Assembly (NCBI GenBank): GCA_008711295.1
Contig: VUYV01000216.1
Location: forward strand, 429,802-493,801
Origin: Anarhynchus alexandrinus
Lineage: Eukaryota; Chordata; Aves; Charadriiformes; Charadriidae
DNA: 64,000 bases
Direction: 5' to 3'
The translations under genes were made by a program, and so were the position numbers. A model generated the notes under the pieces. It was not told where the DNA came from. It saw only the letters and a list, made by a program, of their open reading frames with translations, and did not search any database. Within the stretch, counting starts at the first letter, position 1. Each line of letters starts with the position of its first letter. Shown here one piece after another: positions 24,321 to 38,358 of the stretch.

Positions 24321-27300
24321 GCTGAATAGCATCCCCAGCTTCTCCTGATCATTTCTCCAACTTCTTAAGAACTTTTTTGAATACTAGTGCTGTCCTCCAG
24401 TTCACATGCCGTCTCGCTTGTCTTATGTCCAGAAGGCCTATACCTGGTCCTAGAGGGAATTTAAATTCTTTCTTTGTTCTTCACAAACCTGTGTTGGTCA
24501 TTGCTCTTCTCTGTCTGTTGGTTGGGGTATTTTGGGCTAAATTTAATCTTCTCTAAACTTGAGTTCAAAGCGCAAGGAGGAAAGGCAGAGCGGTTCAGTC
24601 AGACCAAACCGCAGATCTTGTGTTCAGGCTTTAGGACTGAGAGCTATTTTCTGTTTCTAATTTGCATTACAAACTTGCAGAGCGTAACTTTCCAGGCTGG
24701 AATTCAGACATAAGAAGATCCTTTCTGAAGGAAAGATTCAAGAGCAAAGTCAGAAAAGGTAATCCTCCTTTGAAAACTGAAGCATAAATAACGTAGAGGA
24801 AAAGCTAATTTAACTGGACATTTAGAAAAATTGCTTAGCTGAGCTCGATGATGCAAACTAGAGGATTGTACTGTAAAGGAAACAGGTGACAAAAGCTTTT
24901 CTTTTTTTGGAAAACTCTTTTCTGTCCTATAATCTGTGCAAAGTTCAGCTCAAAGAAAGAAATGTCGCGTAAGAGGCTGAGGTTTGGGGCGAAGTTGTAG
25001 TTTTGGCCCAAATCCCTTGCATCTGGCACTGCATAGCTGTACCAGTTCTATACGTGTAACAAAGTGTAAGCCTTAACTTACTGCGAAAATGGAGGTTTAT
25101 CAAAAAATGTAGCCTTTCCTGCCCATCTTACCCATGTAAGATAGAGGCAGGGTTTTGATTTGACAGATTTTTTTCCATCTTCTACCATTGGTGGCATCCC
25201 AAGCAGAGCCACAAATAAGCATCTTTCCAAAAGGCACCGATCATGTTGCAGGCTTGTCCTAAACCGGCACATGGAAATCAGAGAGCCGTATTTCTGAATG
25301 AAAAAGTGTAGCATTTGTGAAAAATATGGGGGAGAAAGTGTGAGAAAACTGGGCAGGAGCCAGTTGTACCTTCGAGGAGGTGTGTAATGCTTATGCCTAT
25401 GGTGCTCTCTGTTGGTATACTTCAGCCTCATGCTGTGGAGCGACACATCAGCCTTTACAATTAACAGATCCAAAGCTGCAGGGACTTTGAGTAGACACAA
25501 TTGTTAATTATCGTTGCAATCTGGTGAATATATAAACCTGATGTAACGAAATTCTTTGGTATAATTACTTGTCATACAGTTCACTGCTCAAGGGATTTAG
25601 CAGGCAGTACTGTACTTTGGTTTAATCCAAAAAAAATGCGCGTTCACCTGCTGGTCTAGTTGTTGTCTGGCAAAGTGCCAGCCCTCTGCCTCCCGCCTCT
25701 GATATTTGCTGCTCCTCGGTGCATTTTAACACTCAGAGGCTTAAAGCTAAAAGTTCTGGGAATTAGGAGAATAGGACCTGACATTATTTGGCTTGTTGAA
25801 AGCTGAAGGATGATTTGGGAAACACGAGGACAGGTAACGGTTGGGCTGCGTTGCTTTAGAGGTAGCTATGCGGTGGAGTCGTACAGCACGCATTTAAAGT
25901 AGTAATTTTGTAAGCGTAAACTGATCCTCGTTACCATATGGCAAAATCCACTGAAAGTATGAACCCAGCTGTTAAATGCATAACATGACTGTGTGTTCAA
26001 GAGTTTTATACTGCAGCTATTATGCAGCATCCCCAGCTATTAATCTCTCACTATTAATCAGCAATAAAAGTAGCTTGTGGTGAGCATCGCAGATGCTCGA
26101 AATCTGATCTCTTCAGCATCATACCTGGAGGGAAGATAGCAGTACTGGGGTCTTTCCTTCCTGTGTTCGCTCCCTCATCGTTTTCTAGGAGATACGGTTC
26201 AACCCAGGACACATGAAGCGTACTTGGCACCCACTTGGTCTGAACGGGAGTTTATCACCCACCGAGTGTCAGATCCTCAGCTGTCTGGCCTTGACAAAGA
26301 TACTGGGTTTGAAGACCTCACTTGTTTTGCAGTTTGGCAAACGCTTCACTTGCATGAATTTTGAATGCCTTTTGTTCCAGATTTATCACTAGAAAGTGGA
26401 ATATTTAAGTGGACTGAAACTAAATGTGCCATGTGTTAGCCAAAGTAACCACGAAGCGTTTACTCAGCAGGTTACTTCAAACACCTGTATGATTTTGAAC
26501 CTAAATGGTCCTTTTGAGACTGACAGGACTAGTCTCTTCCTTGAGTACTTTGCAGAAGTGGAGTTTTAACTCCTTTAAAAAAACGACGACTGGTGTATCA
26601 GTTTGGTTATCCCGACCAAGGGTAGTCATGTCTGTTCAGTAACTTCTCTTTGCAGCTCTACTATTTTTTAGTATTTTACACTGCAAACTGACTGTAGGGA
26701 GATACTTTTTAATGCTACTGACTTTTATGACGTCTGTTTGTCTGTGGAGTTACTGTGATGCTGCAATGGTACTGATGATCTGTCAGCTAATTTTTTGACT
26801 GTCGCTTCAGACACAGCATGTTCATGTAAATACAACTCAAAATGCACACGCTAAGAGAGTGTATTGTTCTTCTTCTGCTGAAATCTGGCTTTGCGTTAGC
26901 TTAGCAGCGTAAAAAGTCCTCGAGTCTTCGCGTATAAACATCCCGTGAAAAGGAAATGGGATATTCGTTGCTCCTGTTTTGAAGGAGAGTTTGGGAAATG
27001 TCGCTTGCTGGTCTTCTTCAAATAAACCCCTGATTTCCTTTGGGGCAGCGCTGCGGTCCTGGCTCATCCAGCAGCCCTGCAACGCGCTCGGGAGGCACTG
27101 GGGGAGCGCAAGGGCGATGGGAAGTGTTAGATGGTCTCTGTTCCTGCTTTGCTGAAGTCAAGGGCTTTTTGATTCCTGTTTCAAAAGTATTCAGTGAGCC
27201 ACACGGAGAGCTCCAGCCCCTTTATTATTAATCAACAGAGTAAATATTGATGTGGTGTATTAGTTTTGCTTTGCTAAGAACACCACATCTGTGGGAAATA

Positions 27301-28732
27301 AATCATAGTTCTGTATTTGAATGGATATTTGTATCAGGCAGGATTTTAAAGTAATTGAGTGCTAAATCATCACAAAGATTAACTCCCTGAAAATTCTTCT
27401 GAGTTTCTCAGTCCCCCAAAAGAGAGAGAAGAGCATCTTGAAAGAGAGTGCCACCCTTTCTAAGAGGGTTGCCTGCAGAGGGATGAAAGGTAGGAACAGC
27501 TAGGGAAGGAAAACCGGATCATGTTCCGTAGTAGCGCATACCATAGCGATAACAGATCTGCTGAGACAGGCAAGACGTGGACTGTGGTGAGAGAGAGATC
27601 CTAGCTGTGTTAGGGGATTTTATGCAAGACATTTATCGTTGGAAAAATCGAGGTATTTAGTGCTTCCATGGCTTCATTTAATTGTAAATATTATCTTAAT
27701 TAATTTATGCTTTCTGGTGCTCTTTTACCCCATTGACTCTTCCTTTCACTTTCCTCTTTTGAGGAAGCCAATACAACTATGAAGTTTTGATGAACAAATA
27801 GTCTGAAGATGTCTCAGAATAGATTCATTTGCTTAAATATCCAAAAGCATTCCCTTAAATGTGGAATGGGGTGGTGGGGGTGGTGTGTGGTTGTTCGTTC
27901 CAGCAGTATTTGGTGTCCAGGGTACGGTATCGTTACACAGCACTGTATGTGATTTGAGCTTTTCCCCAGCCTTCAATACTAAACTTTTTGTGGATAAGGA
28001 GTAAAACATAATATTTCATTTGAGTGTGTTGTTTATAAATGTTTGATACACTGGTGTCAGAGACAGTATTTGCGGTCGCTGTTTCTGGAATGAGTGGTTT
28101 GAATAAAAGTTAAGCAGTCTGCAGGAAACATAAGCATCTCAGGAGCTCCATGAATACCACCGCTATAACCTAACCTAACTCGGTTGGGTGAAAAATGTGG
28201 TTTCCTGTCTTCGTTTGAAAAAGTGTTTTTCAGGCTTACTGACATGCATCCTGCAAATTTAATTTTCATAAATATTTCATCTCTTTCTTATGCTCAATTT
28301 AATCTATCAAAGCCACACGGTGCAGGAGACATCTGGGATTGTGCTTAAGCAGCTGGGTTTCATTTGCAGGAGGTTTCTAGCAAATTTCTCTTTCTTGCCA
28401 ACCACAGAATGTCTTGGTGACTGTGCAGTAGCACTGGGAAATTCAGCATAAGTGACATAGCTTCAGAAACAAATGGGCTTAGTTTCTTCCTTTACCTGGG
28501 TTAGGTACTGTCTAAGGCTCTTGATGGGTGGCTCTGGTTTGTGTCTGGTCTGCTTAATCAATAAGAATTTTTTTTTCTAACCGTGGCAACTTCTACACAG
28601 AGTGAACCTTTACAGCAGCCAGCTAGATTTTCCTTTAGCAGAAAAAAGCACAAAAATCATATTCTGAAATGTAATGATTAACAGTCTAATTCTGCATTGA
28701 CATATGTTGTGATTAAGCAACGTATGTATTAA

Positions 28733-28757
28733 ATCAAATTAATTATTAATTAAATAC
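28733..28757. repeat. AT-rich palindromic cluster of TAAT cores
   Basis: Overlapping AATTAATTA motifs form a near-palindrome made almost entirely of homeodomain-type TAAT/ATTA cores. Such clusters occur in homeobox-bound enhancers but also by chance in AT-rich DNA. Confidence 0.3.
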
Positions 28758-29299
28758 ACTGTGTAAGGAATGAAGATAAAAGCATTTCCTATGCTTTTCA
28801 TAACAGAACATACAGTGACAGACTCTGTAAATCAGCTTTATCTCCTTTTGGCAATGCATTTTTATTAGAAATACAGGGCAAGCAGAAGTATCATGTGGTG
28901 GTTTTCGTCAGTGTTGGCTGTAACTGAGCTTATCCCGGTTCCTTCTGCCCAAATAGATGCTGCTCACTGAGTAATGTTTGAAGCTCTTACCAACTAAGAT
29001 GTCTCACCATCTCAGTTATGCAGCATCTTCGTACAGGATAGAAGTATCTGACATCGGGTTGACGAAATGGTGCCCTCCTGAGATATGCCGTTCGGCTGGG
29101 TGGATTAGCTGGGTCCCTCTGTCACAGGGCAATCCAGTGGTCTCTTGGGACTTGCTCTGATTTATTCTTTCAGTGCAGGTTAGCTGTTGGAAGCTGAACC
29201 AAACTACTTTTTCCTGTTTATATCTGAATGTGTCAATATGACATTATACTAACCTCTTCTCTATTGCGACTGAGTAACAAATGAAAACTCAGTATTTTA

Positions 29300-29826
29300 C
29301 TGCATCCAGCTCTGGAGTCCCCAGCATAAGAAGGTCATGGACCTGCTGTACTGTGTCCAGAGGAGAGCCACGAGGATGATCCGAGGGCTGGAGCACCTCT
29401 CCTATGAGGAGAGGCTGAAAGAGTTGGGGCTGTTCAGCCTGGAGAAGAGAAGGCTCCGGGGAGATCTTATTGCGGCCTTCCAGTACCTAAAGGGGGCCTA
29501 CAGGAGAGCTGGGGAAGGACTTTTTACTAGGGCATGTAGTGATAGGATGAGGGGGAATGGCTTTAAACTGGAAGAGGGCAGGTTTAGATTGAACATTAGG
29601 AAGAATTTTTTCACTTTGAGGATGGTAAGGCACTGGAACAGGTTGCCCAGAGAGGTTGTTGAGGCCCCATCCCTGGAGGTGTTCAAGGCCAGGCTGGACG
29701 TGGCCTTGGGCAACCTGGTCTAGTGGTCTAGTGGGAGGTGTCCCTGCCTATGGCAGGGGGGTTGGAACTAGATGATCTTCAAGGTCCTTTCCAACCTAAA
29801 CCATTCAATGATTCTATGATTATGAT
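29300..29826 (+). mobile_element. CR1 LINE, 5'-truncated 3' end
   Basis: This sequence closely follows the well-known avian CR1 3' region. It begins in the segment encoding [20 protein letters not shown] sequence. It continues through the conserved C-terminal part of ORF2, with codons '[25 protein letters not shown]' recognisable in parts, and the ending '[24 protein letters not shown]'. It then passes TGGCAGGGGGGTTGGAACTAGATGATC and closes with the CR1 terminal octamer pattern ATTCAATG-ATTCTATG-ATTATGAT. CR1 elements retrotranspose by target-primed reverse transcription, are usually 5'-truncated and lack a poly-A tail, as seen here. The frame stays open for 128 codons (29337-29723), so the copy is only moderately old. 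It lies in the same orientation as the presumed host gene. Confidence 0.93.
29337..29723 (+). pseudogene. C-terminal remnant of CR1 ORF2 (reverse transcriptase protein)
   Basis: An open stretch of 128 codons corresponds to the last part of the CR1 ORF2 polyprotein, downstream of the reverse-transcriptase catalytic core. Recognisable pieces include the Arg-rich [13 protein letters not shown] segment, [16 protein letters not shown], the [10 protein letters not shown] segment and the terminal [11 protein letters not shown]. The endonuclease and the catalytic Asp-Asp motif are absent because of 5' truncation, so it cannot be functional. The Met at its start is an internal residue, not a true start. 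Confidence 0.85.
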
Positions 29827-32800
29827 TTAAGTTATTAAATATATTCTACTTGAATAAGGACCACCAAGTAGTTTTAGTTGAACAAATGGTAGCTGGCTGT
29901 GGAAAGTCACCAGCTGAAAATACAGCTACGGATGAAGAAATAGCATTGCCGCCTTCTGAATCTATCATTACTGACCTCAATTTTGCAAATAAATTTAGGC
30001 TTCAGGAGCATTCTTTCAGATCAGTTTTCAAAGAGCTAGAATAACTTATAAACTCTATTATTTGTTAAATGTAGTTTTTATGTATCTTTTCTTAGCAGTT
30101 CAGTTGTTAGTAGCTGCCTGAAGATGTACTTTATTTATTATTTTTGTTGCCTTATGAATTGGAAGATAAATACGTATCGGAAGGCATCGGTAAAAAGAAG
30201 GAAGGTAAAAAAACCTGTCTGCAGTAATTATGGCTTTTGTAAAATTTTATATCTGGTTCTGTCTGAATCAGTTTTTATTAACATTTCTTCCCTTTAAAAA
30301 AAGAAGGGAGATGAAAAATTCCAGCTATGGCTGCAATAAAGGACATTTAGAGATGTCTCTTACTGCAGATAGGGATAGCACAGTTGCAGTAGGCGTTTTA
30401 GCTGGACGGTGAGGCTTAAACTGTCTAGGAAGAGGCTTGTTCATGTGGCAAAATTTGGGCATGGAATTGCTGCTCTGTATGATGCTGGTATGTGTAATGG
30501 TTCCTCCTTGGTAGTGGCTGTATTAAATGTACATAAATTCGCATTTCTCTTAGATTACTGTCTCCATGCAAACCCCGATATGGAAGTATAGTTATATTCT
30601 GATAGTTTTACTGGTCAATTCCCTTTAAAATGTAGTTCTCCAAAACATTTGCGATTGATCCAGTGTCTTTAGTAGTAGTCAGTGATAGCTGACACTGTTG
30701 TTGTGGATGGTTACTAACAGTACTGTGTGGTGGTTTGGTTTTTAGGGTTTTTTTAATACTTGTCTTAAGCTGACTTTTCTCTGGCATGGAGGGAGATGCT
30801 ATGTTTTATATAACCTGAGGAGGATTCGGTCTGGAATACCTACTGTCATTGTGCTTTGGTATTTTGTTTTTTAAATATTGTAACTTTGTCATAAATCACT
30901 CAGGAAGTCATCTTTGGCGGGGGGAGAAGCCCTAGACTCTTTCTAGCTCTCTGAACATGCACTTGAGCCATGTACATGTTTTGTTTAATAACAAAACAGT
31001 ACCACCAAAGAAGAGCAAACTAAATCTCATAAACAAATAAAATGGAATGCCGCTAAATTCTGTACGTGTGTAAAGTGCCTGGGCAGTCGTTTATGTAAAA
31101 ATCTAACCTTTGTCACCAAGTTTCAGCCTTGGGAAGGCGCTGCCAAACACATTTCCCTCGAAACATGTTTGTGCGCTAAGCTAGCATCCCACCACCAAAA
31201 AATGTATTAAAATCAGCCTAACGGTATATCCTTCCTTTTGTAACAAGTAGTTCATGGTTATTTTAGACAGCAGAGAGAAATAAAGGCCTAGCTGATGTGA
31301 AAAGAAGGGAAAACATTTTCTGTCTCTAAAACACATTGTTTTTAATAGGTGAAGAAGCTCTTTTTCTGCAAGTTCTGTAAGCGATGTGTTTGCAGAGCCC
31401 TCTGTGTGCTTAGAGAGCGAGGAGGGAACGTCATCTCTAGCTTTACAACTGTGGGCACCAGAACCTGCTAAGAACAAACGCTCCCACCTGTATGTTTTCA
31501 TGTCCTGGCGCTAAGATGACATTGCTGCTTCTAGGAAGCACCTTCACGCTTTCGGTGGGCGGTTGTTAGATGGGTGTTACATCGGAGAAGGGCTGCAGCC
31601 CTGCCATGGATGTGCTGGCAAGCGGTGGGCAAATAGTGAAAATGAGAATTGATGAAAAATTTCCCGCGAATGGTGCACTGCTCTCACTTTTCCTCAAATG
31701 ATACGGTTCTGCTGGTGGGCAAACACCTCCCATAATTGGACTTGAGGAGCGAGAAGAGTGCTTTGGTCCTGTGGTTAGGTTTAACACTTAGATCTGACAT
31801 CAAAATGATTTTTCAGAGCTAACTAAAGGTGATGTTGTAAATCTTTACTATATTGTTTTGTAGATCTAAAAGATGTATAGAAATTTTTGCTTCCGAAACT
31901 GTTGGCTAAAATGACAAGATTTGTCTTATTGCATGACAGCATTAATGATTTTTATATTTTCAGTGTTTATCGGCATACTGTTTCTTCTAATGTGTGGACA
32001 ATGTTAGGGCAAAAATAAGTCATAAGCAGCGTGAAAAAGAGCCATCAAACCCAACACTGCAACCATTTGGTATAAAAAACTCATCTTTTTTTTTTTTTAC
32101 CTCTCTCTCCAAATTTCTCTTGTTTTTCTTGGTAGTCACAGAAAAGAGGACCTTACCAAAGTAAAGAATACAGTCCACTTTTCCGAATATGTAATTTTGT
32201 GTTCAGTCCACAAATGACCTTTTAAAGATACCAAACCAGAATGCAAGTTAAAAAGCTTGACTTCATTTTGCAGCTTTGTGGCATAATCCCACCTAGATGC
32301 ACATCTGATTTCTGGATCCAGATCCACAGAAGTTCTGTGGCTGAACCAAGTTCGGCTGATTTCAGTGGGAGTTAAGCACAAAGATACCTTTGTGAATCTG
32401 GTCTGCTCTCGTTTCACCTTCTCTCCTGCAAAATGGAAATAATAATGCAGCCTGACTCCATAGAGCTGTTTATGAGAAACGTTAATTGGGAGCAGCTGTC
32501 TCCACTGTTGACAAAGGCCATAGAAATATTTGTAGAGAGAGATATATATAAACAGCAACAGACTGTTGCTATTCCATATGCTGGACCAAATGGCTTTCAA
32601 AATTTGAGTGGTCCTATGGCAGCCCACTTAGGCTACGAGCTGGTTTCATGTTACGCGCCCATCCTTTTTCTCAGGGTAGCTTAATCTAAAATAATATCAA
32701 CGAAATTTCCCTTGCAGAATGGCAAAGAGAGTTTTGTCATTCATTCATTGCCCTGTCTCACAGATAGGTTCTTCACTCATGGAGTGAAGGCAACCGTGTT

Positions 32801-35800
32801 TTGGCCTCATCACAAGAACCATAGGAGGGATGTGGTGGAGGAAAGGTGTGTGTCCCAACCTCAGTGCTCCAAATTGAATCTGTTAATCTGGTCACCTGCC
32901 TGATCTGCACCAAAGGATTTAAGCAAGCGCTTAATGCACCCAAGCTAATAAATGTTAAGGAGAGTAACATGGCATTTAGAAAGACAATTTGTAGATCTAA
33001 AATGATGGCAAGTCTGTAAGCACTGCCTGGTAAGTTTTATAATCAGAGCAAGTCACACTACACAAGCACAAACCCCGATGAAACTACCCTTACTAGGGTT
33101 GCATTCAAAACGTCTGCATTTGTGTTGCACATGCAACCTTTGTTTGACCTCTGTGCATATGCATTACTATGCAGTCTTTAATTGCATGATAACAGATTAG
33201 CTTTTCCATTGGACCTCTGCTTTCTTCAGTCCAAAGCATGGGCAGCACTTGCTTAATGAGTCCCTATTCAGTATTTTGTTTTAGTTGCATTGTTCAATGT
33301 GTGACCATCGCCTTATTTACTGCATGCTATTCAAACCCTGCTGAGGCCATAATTATTCATTTCCTCGCCTTTTTTTTTTTTTTTTTTTTCCCCCTGAGAC
33401 ACCCATCATTATAGTATCTGAATGTTCATTAACTTCAGTTGAGTTTCACAAATCCCCGGGGTTAGACAAAGAGATATCTGTCCCCCCACTTTGCAGATGG
33501 AGCATCGAGGCAGAGGGCAGCTCAGGCTAGAAGAAGACACCCAGGCTGTGGCTTCACATTTGGGTAAAACCAGCCTATCTTAGCATGCGAGCAGCGGTGT
33601 ATACCTTCTTGCTATTGATCCCTCTCTCCACTTGTCCCTGGTACTTGGGCAGCTGCATGGTGGAGCAGGTCACTGGTGTGACTGCGAAATAACCCCACCA
33701 AAACAGAAGGAAAACCAGTTTTTGGTTGGACTGTCTCTTTCAATGGAAGCGTGTTCTGACATTGGCTAAATCCACTTGTGAACTCACACCGTTCTTCTGC
33801 CACGTGCTCAGTTTGAGGCACTTTGGGCTCGATCCTTTGGCACTTACTCAAGGTAAAGCATGGCCTTCCTAACATCAGTGGTACTTGTGAGTGCACAGTG
33901 TACTTGCCAATTAGACTCTACATTTTCAGGCTGAGCATGTAGAAGAATAGAGCAAAGAACCAGGCACCATCTAAGAAAAGAGTGGCTTAGATGTTTCTGC
34001 TGGCTTCACACCCGGGTAGTGCTGGGAGAAATAGGTCACAGCAAAGCATGTAGCTGCATTACTCGGAAATAATTCCTTTTCTTTTTCCTTTTTTAATATT
34101 TTTTTCTACTCATGGTTATTTACCTTACCTACCTTTTAAGTTTCTGGCAAAAATTGAAAAAAATTCTATAGGCAACAATAAGTATCCTTTATTAAACAAA
34201 CCTGCAGAAGTAAGACTAATTCAGTCTTTAAGTACGTGGGTGGGTAAGTTGATGATTTTTTTTAAGTGTGGTTTTAATGTATTGTGGTTTTATTCGTGAT
34301 TGTTTAGACTTGAAAATAGCAAATGGAAAACAGAAGTCATGTCATGTAGTGCACAGACCCATCGTGCCAAAGCACAGTGACCATGCATGTCCACTGCACA
34401 AAACTTTTCCCTTGAGTGAACAGAGTAAGTGGGACAAATAATAGGTTACAAATCTCCATGTGTCTAGCACTTGGAAGGGACAGGACATTTTTACCAGGGC
34501 CTTGCAGAAAGATTTTTCCACAGAGGAGCATGAGATTCAGCAAACCAACGTGCCATGCTAAGCTACAGAGAAGCATCCAGTGACTCTTGTTCCCACTTGC
34601 CTCAATTGTCCCCAGCCCATTCGCCTCCTCGAGACAGTTTATATAGTTCCCACTGCCTTGGTTGCTCAGCTCACTTCTGCTGCTTGTCAGTCTTATGGTT
34701 TTACCTCCAATACTTTTTCTCAGCTTTTAAGCCCAGCTCGGTTCATTTTCTGCGCCCATTCCTACTCCTCATCAGATCTGCCCTTGTTTCCAGGTATTGG
34801 GATGAATGGCAGTGCATCCATCATCTGCTGGGGCAGGCAGGACCCGAGGCTGCTGGAAAAGTCCTGCTGAATTGGTATATTCCCTTTGGAGGTGACGTCG
34901 TCAGGAAGTTCAAGTCTTCGGGGCCCTGGGGGGTTTACTGGTTTATTACTTGGTCAAGCTAGGTTGAGTTTTCAAAGGAACAGCAACAAATGCACACCTA
35001 GTACAAACTCTTCCACTCGTGGGTAAAGATCTTAAGAAAAGGTTAATCAAACTGTTTCATGGAATGAATGGTAATGCTTCAAATTATATTTACTACAAGC
35101 CTGTAATATTGAAATATGTTTGGAAGTCTCTAGGTCTGTGTGCTGCTGGTAAGAATACAGGTCTTTAAGAGAAAAGAATAGATCTATGAACACTTTGAAC
35201 CATCTTTTCCTTGGACTCACACTATCGGTATTGTAGAAGTAACGGAAATCAAAGCTCATGGCAATGTGTGCATTCAATATCTGAATTTTAGTTTAAATGA
35301 ACAGTGTTTTTTTTCTCTCTTTGGAAATGTTTCAAATAATGCTCAGTATAGCACTGGAATGGCATACGCTTTGTAGGCTTTGGAGTGTGATTCACTGCTC
35401 AGGTTACATCCATAGCACCCTCCACACCATTCATTTCAACAGGAGGGAGGAACTCAGTATCTCACAAGATCAGGTTATTATTTGGATAGTTTTCCTATCC
35501 CAATAATGCCTAATGGCACCTGGCAGAGAGGTTTACTTTGATATATATTGTAGAATAGAAAAAGCTGTTTCTGCTGTTGTTAACAGTCAGCTGTTGGGTG
35601 TTTTAACTCTGCTGTTTGGGGAGGGTGTTTCCTCTTCTCTTTCACATTCATCTCTTGCTTTTAAGAAAGGAATTTTTTACTTAAGTAAAACATGGCCTTT
35701 TCCTGTCAGCAGCTGGGAGAATGAGGATTACATTCTCTAAACAAAGCTCAACGCCCTTGTCAGGTCTCTCTTTTCAGAAAGTCTCCAAAGCCATAATAAT

Positions 35801-37430
35801 CAAAAGGCAGGTTTCAGGCGAAGCATTCCTCCGAAACACCTGCATGTGCTTCCCAAAGGATGAAGTTGAACGTGGTGTCTTTGCAGTGTATTGCGCTCCA
35901 GCGGTGCGTCTGGTGCTGCCTCTTTGGAAATTTCCCCTGAAAGGCGGTGGACACAGACTGTAAAGAAATTCAAGACATTTCTGCAATGTTGTGAGCAATT
36001 GGTATCTGTTTCCTTAAACCCCTTGAGAAGAGACATGAAGGAACTCTTTGAAATAGTGTTTTTCCTCCCTTTTTTGAAACATTCTTTTGCCCATTAGGGA
36101 TCTAGGCTATACATAGAGCATTATTGTTGTTACTAAAGAAAAGGTATCGCCTGGGAGCTTCAGTCCAGCGGAGTTGACTGGTTTTACCCCACTCTCCATC
36201 TCCTTTCTCATGCATAGCCCTTATTTGTTTGACTATTTATTATCTTCTTTCACTCTATGCTGAAAATATTGCTGTCCACCTTCCCATATAAATTAGCAGT
36301 ACGGTTGCGTGTGCATATGTGGCAATTCTGTGCTAAATGCAAAGTTCTCCAGCAGTGTGTAAAAAATGAGCTTTGGAAAGCAAAATTTTGCTGGTCTGAC
36401 AACCAAACTCCCAATTGGCAGAAGCTACTATTCACAAGAGAATCACGTACGTTGGATGGGGGAAGGCACGGTAAATTGTGTTGTTTGTTACAACTTCAGT
36501 TTGACTAATTTGAAAAGTCAAGGCAATTTATAAACTAAGTAACTTTATATTTCAAAATATTGATTAGTCTGGGAAAAAAAAAGATTGCATAGATGAAACT
36601 GAACATCTTCGGAGTGAAATTGCATTAAACAATTAAAGGTCTGGATACAAATGTGCTATGGATTATTTTACTTGAAAAAGTTTTCTTGCCTTCATTAAAA
36701 ATAATCTCAGAGGAGATTAGGAAACACAGATAGAGTTACAGAGCAGTTTTTAATGTTGCTTTGTTCCTCTGAAATTAAGCTATCATGACCAAAGAAACAT
36801 ACTGCAGAGTCAGGTTCAGTGTGTAATAAAAATATGTTTTAATTTAGCCTAGGGCTTGCTGCAAATTCTGAGTCTCCAGAGTTAAGAAAGAGCAGAATAC
36901 TGTAGTCTCATTATTTCCGAAGCTTCAGTGTTTCTTCAAAACAATTTTACCCTGAGTTCCTTAGCATTTCTTCAGCTGCTGCTTTCCTTTTTTTCTTTTT
37001 GCTTCTCCCTGGTGATAAGAGTCTGGATTTCAGCCTGTCACCAAGGCTGATACTATAACTCGTCCAACTTCTATTCATATTCTGATGTGAACACAATAAT
37101 GGAAACAATATGAAACAATATTGTTGGAATCTTGGAATTCCTATAATGGGATTATCTTGATTATCTTTACCAGAGCTCTGTGGAGGATGGATCTTTTGGT
37201 TTGGTGGGCAACTAATGGTAATACAGAGTTACCACAATATATGTTTTATAAGCATTACGTTGAAACATTTTGGTTTTACATTATTTTCTCTTTTGTTCAT
37301 TAGGTCAGGTTAGTGTTATGAAATAAAAAAAAGTGAAAGGACATTAAAAAAGTTTTGATGCTTTAAAAATTAGGAGGTTTGGATTCAGTTTTTGAATTAG
37401 TTGAATTTACATTTTGATGTAAATTTATAG
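29827..37430. other. Non-coding stretch of presumed intron
   Basis: AT-rich, with no exon, RNA gene or clear transposon recognised. A long T-run of 24 bases is present at 33370-33393, followed by C5. Several 100-160 codon open frames on both strands (for example 32136-32627 minus and 34555-34962 plus) show no domain resemblance and overlap other frames. Confidence 0.55.
33370..33393. repeat. Poly-T run (24 T)
   Basis: Twenty-four T residues followed by five C. It reads as poly-A on the minus strand, but I see no retroposed sequence next to it that would make it a processed-copy tail. Confidence 0.9.
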
Positions 37431-37437
37431 GGATGGA

Positions 37438-37830
37438 AAGTAAGTCTGGAAGGAATTTTTGAGTTGTCTAGTCTGTCCCTCTACCTGAAGGCACCTAAGC
37501 CATTTCTGACAACTATTTGTCTAGTTGTTTTTTAAACCTTTGGGAAGAGGGGTTTATTCTTGTACCTCTGTAGACAATCTGTTCCTGTTCTTAATCAGGC
37601 TTTCAAAGAAAACCTGATTTTCTGAATGTCTCAGATCTCAGTGTTAAAATTTCAGTCTCTATTTCCTGTCCTGTGCAGGTACAGATGGAACAAGAGGATG
37701 TTCCATGTCTCTTTGCAGACCTTTTACTTATTTCAGAGCTGCTACTGTGTGGCCCTTGTTTCTAGATTAAACAAACCTCGTCATTTTAATCTTTCCTCAT
37801 AATTCATTGTTTCAAGTATGTGAAGGTACT
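37438..37830 (-). mobile_element. Old CR1 LINE fragment, antisense
   Basis: On the minus strand this resembles a diverged CR1 3' end. The plus-strand text TCTGGAAGGAA...GTTGTCTAGTC is the reverse complement of the CR1 'GACTAGATGAC...TTCCAGA' tail. TCTAGATTAAACAA...TTTCCTCATAA near 37760-37800 matches the antisense of the 'TTATGAGGAAAGGCTGAG...TTTAGCCT' segment. Divergence and indels are high, so no reading frame survives. It sits head-to-head with the younger plus-strand CR1 that starts about 160 bases downstream. Confidence 0.65.
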
Positions 37831-37991
37831 TGGACTTTTTTTCATATGCTCTCTTCCACTGGGAGAGATGCTGCTCAAAGCATGACACTGCTCCTGATGA
37901 GGCTTCCGAGCCCTGACCAGGAGGCTTGTTTCTCCGCTCTTACACAGAACAGTCTATGGATACCTCCTGATATGGTAACTGCTTTCTCATA

Positions 37992-38358
37992 GTCTGTTTA
38001 GCCTGGAGAAGAGAAGACTGAGAGGGAATCTCGTCAATGCTTATAAATACCTAAAGGGCAGGTGTCAAGAGGACGGGGCCAGACTCTTTTCAGTGGTGCC
38101 CAGAGACAGGACAAGGGGCAACAGGCACAAACTGAAACACAGGAAATTCCATCTCAACATGAGGAAAAAGTTCTTTTCTTTGAGGGTGACAGAGCACTGG
38201 ACCAGGCTGCCCAGAGAGATGGTGGAGTCTCCTTCTCTGGAGATGTTCAAAACCTGCCTGGATGCATTCCTGTCCAACCTGCTCTAGGTGAACCTGCTTT
38301 GGCAGGGGCATTGGACTAGATGATCTCCAAAGGTCCCTTCCAGCCCCTACCATTCTGT
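37992..38358 (+). mobile_element. CR1 LINE 3' fragment
   Basis: Starts at TTTAGCCTGGAGAAGAGAAG and runs through the CR1 C-terminal ORF2 region (frame 38093-38287 carries [17 protein letters not shown] and [19 protein letters not shown]) to TTGGACTAGATGATCTCCAAAGG and CCATTCTGTGG. The final octamer repeats are missing or degraded. Frame changes between the upstream and downstream parts show it is a dead copy. It closely resembles the CR1 at 49.95-50.85 kb over the same region, so the two probably belong to the same subfamily. Confidence 0.9.

Larger units (their letters stand above)
20940..29299 (+). other. Presumed start of a very long first intron
   Basis: The stretch begins with the donor GTGAGC inside the CpG island. 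After about 21240 it is AT-rich with no recognisable exon. Open frames such as 22139-22549 and 25078-25500 show no known domain, no splice context and no codon bias. Low-complexity patches include T-runs at about 21320-21335 and (AAAT)n at about 23447-23459. A probable ancient repeat lies near 24.1-24.3 kb. Confidence 0.5.
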